In this document: positions 11,946 to 12,802 of the stretch, piece by piece
Layout of the letters: each line of letters begins with the position of its first letter
Position numbering within the stretch: the stretch's first letter is position 1
NCBI GenBank assembly: GCA_903928955.1
Contig: CAIYTD010000210.1
Location: forward strand, 1-12,802
From: Oligoflexia bacterium
Lineage (GTDB): Bacteria; Bdellovibrionota; UBA1018
DNA length: 12,802 nt
Reading direction: 5' to 3'
The notes under the pieces: generated by a model
Database searches by the model: none
Told to the model about the DNA's origin: nothing
Seen by the model: only the letters and a program-made list of their open reading frames with translations
Made by a program: the position numbers and the translations under genes

Positions 11946-12802
11946 TTAGAAGGAGATTTCAGCATTCAACAGCCGCTCTTTTAGCATTGCTTGAGCGGTA
12001 CGAGTAATATCCGTGTCATTCAGATTCAGATAAACTAGGAGAGTAAGGCGTTGAGCGTTTTGACTGATAGCTTGGGCTCCTGCATCTTCAAGTGTATTGG
12101 CATTCAGCTCCAGAGTAGTTAAGTGTTCCATATGTTGAACGATAGCTTGAGTACCAGCAACTCCGATAAGATTCCAACCCAGCTTCAAAGTAGTCAGGTG
12201 ACTGAGAAGTTGACCGATAGCTTGAGCTCCTGCATCTCCGATTTCACTAGATTCTAAGTTTAGAAAAGTGAGTTGAGGTAAATTTTGAGCAATAGCCTGA
12301 GCACCAGCATCTCCAATTCTACTATCACCAAGATCCAGATAAGTGAGTTGAGTTAGATTTTGAGCAATAGCTTGAGCCTCAGCAATTCCAATGTTATTCC
12401 CACCCAGACTCAACGTACCTAGAAGAGGTAGATTTTGAGTAATAGCTTCAATCCCCGTAGCTCCAATTTCATTTAACCCCTCATCCTCATGACTCATCAA
12501 ATCCAGATAAGTCAGATGAGACAAATGTTGAGCAATAGCTTGAGCTCCTTCATCTCCAATTTCATTGTAAGACATATTTAGAGAGGTTAATCGAGGTAGA
12601 TTTTGAGCGATAGCTCGAGCTCCAGCGACTCCAATTCCATTGTTACCCATATCCAAAGTAGCTAAAAGAGGCAGATTTTGAGCGATAACATGAGCTCCTT
12701 CATCTCCAATTTGATTTACAACTAGAACAAGAGAAGTAAGATTTTTAAGATTTTGAGCGATAACTTGAGCTCCTTCATCTCCAATTTCATTGTAAGACAT
12801 AT
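11946..12802 (-). CDS. Leucine-rich repeat protein (partial, N-terminus off window)
   Basis: The visible C-terminal 284 or so residues are almost wholly leucine-rich repeats of 25 residues, with the pattern NxIGDxGAQAIAQNLPxLTxL; about ten units can be counted. Each unit pairs a short beta-strand (LTxLxL) with a helix (GAQAIAQNL), as in the ribonuclease-inhibitor-like or GALA-like classes. Unit length is constant except for a six-residue insertion (HEDEGL) in one unit and three extra residues in the last complete one. The protein ends with a short tail (ending LLNAEISF) with no clear cap. The ATG at 12800 lies inside a repeat whose same segment recurs at 12577, so it is not a credible start; the gene continues to the right. 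Such proteins bind other proteins and are frequent in host-associated or predatory bacteria. No signal peptide or partner can be judged from this fragment. Confidence 0.85.
   Translation of the reverse strand, partial: MSYNEIGDEGAQVIAQNLKNLTSLVLVVNQIGDEGAHVIAQNLPLLATLDMGNNGIGVAGARAIAQNLPRLTSLNMSYNEIGDEGAQAIAQHLSHLTYLDLMSHEDEGLNEIGATGIEAITQNLPLLGTLSLGGNNIGIAEAQAIAQNLTQLTYLDLGDSRIGDAGAQAIAQNLPQLTFLNLESSEIGDAGAQAIGQLLSHLTTLKLGWNLIGVAGTQAIVQHMEHLTTLELNANTLEDAGAQAISQNAQRLTLLVYLNLNDTDITRTAQAMLKERLLNAEISF
12060..12802 (-). repeat. 75-bp tandem repeats coding for leucine-rich repeats
   Basis: The hallmark tetramer atag (ataa in the last two units) recurs at 12067, 12142, 12217, 12292, 12367, 12442, 12535, 12610, 12685 and 12760. 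Every interval is 75 bases except one of 93 (75 + 18). The 39 bases at 12539-12577 recur identically at 12764-12802, three units (225 bases) away, which points to recent duplication or recombination of multi-unit blocks. Confidence 0.9.

Noticed and set aside
12577..12800. ATG at 12800 as the true start of the LRR protein
   Set aside because: It lies inside a repeat unit, and the same segment recurs three units later at 12577, so it is an internal methionine; the frame is open to the window edge.
12060..12802. Regular repeats as a CRISPR array
   Set aside because: Units are 75 bases, diverged, multiples of three, and encode one continuous LRR protein.

Overview
The window is an AT-rich, tightly packed stretch of bacterial chromosome or large plasmid. 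About 9 kb of it, all on the minus strand, is one operon for a cytoplasmic NAD-reducing [NiFe] hydrogenase (bidirectional, Hox type, group 3d) with its maturation genes. Read in the direction of transcription (right to left) the order is hupE - hoxF - hoxU - hoxY - hoxH - hoxW - hypA - hypB - hypF - hypC, and hypC runs off the left edge. Neighbouring genes overlap by 4-23 bases or lie 3-13 bases apart, so they are almost certainly co-transcribed and translationally coupled.

The genes form one working unit. HupE is a predicted nickel permease. HypA and HypB deliver nickel, HypF and HypC build the Fe(CN)2CO group, and HoxW trims the C-terminus of HoxH. HoxH and HoxY form the hydrogenase half; HoxF and HoxU form the NADH-oxidising/NAD-reducing diaphorase half. 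HoxF is the long form with a NuoE-like N-terminal domain, and no separate hoxE is present. Order and architecture match what I recall of the Ralstonia eutropha soluble hydrogenase operon (hoxFUYHWI-hypA2B2F2), except that hoxI is absent and hupE leads. Both physically paired subunit genes (hoxF/hoxU and hoxY/hoxH) lie in the same reading frame, separated only by one stop codon and one sense codon.

Right of a short divergent promoter region (about 9030-9116) are two plus-strand genes. The first is an acetyl-CoA hydrolase/4-hydroxybutyrate CoA-transferase family enzyme that carries a run of ten C inside the gene. The second is a degenerate-receiver + HD-GYP protein, a candidate c-di-GMP phosphodiesterase whose start suggests a leaderless transcript. 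At the right edge, convergent to these, is the 3' part of a leucine-rich-repeat gene made of 25-residue (75-bp) units; its N-terminus lies outside the window.

Organism: HupE with a signal peptide, the HD-GYP protein and the Hox operon fit a Gram-negative, probably a proteobacterium or a Bdellovibrionota/Oligoflexia-like lineage. That placement is an inference from family resemblance only. No RNA gene, insertion sequence, CRISPR array or convincing intrinsic terminator was found. The most unusual points are the in-frame stop-separated subunit pairs, the degenerate Fe-S site of HoxF, the poly-C tract, the variant HD-GYP protein and the repeat architecture of the LRR gene; I see no wholly unknown system.
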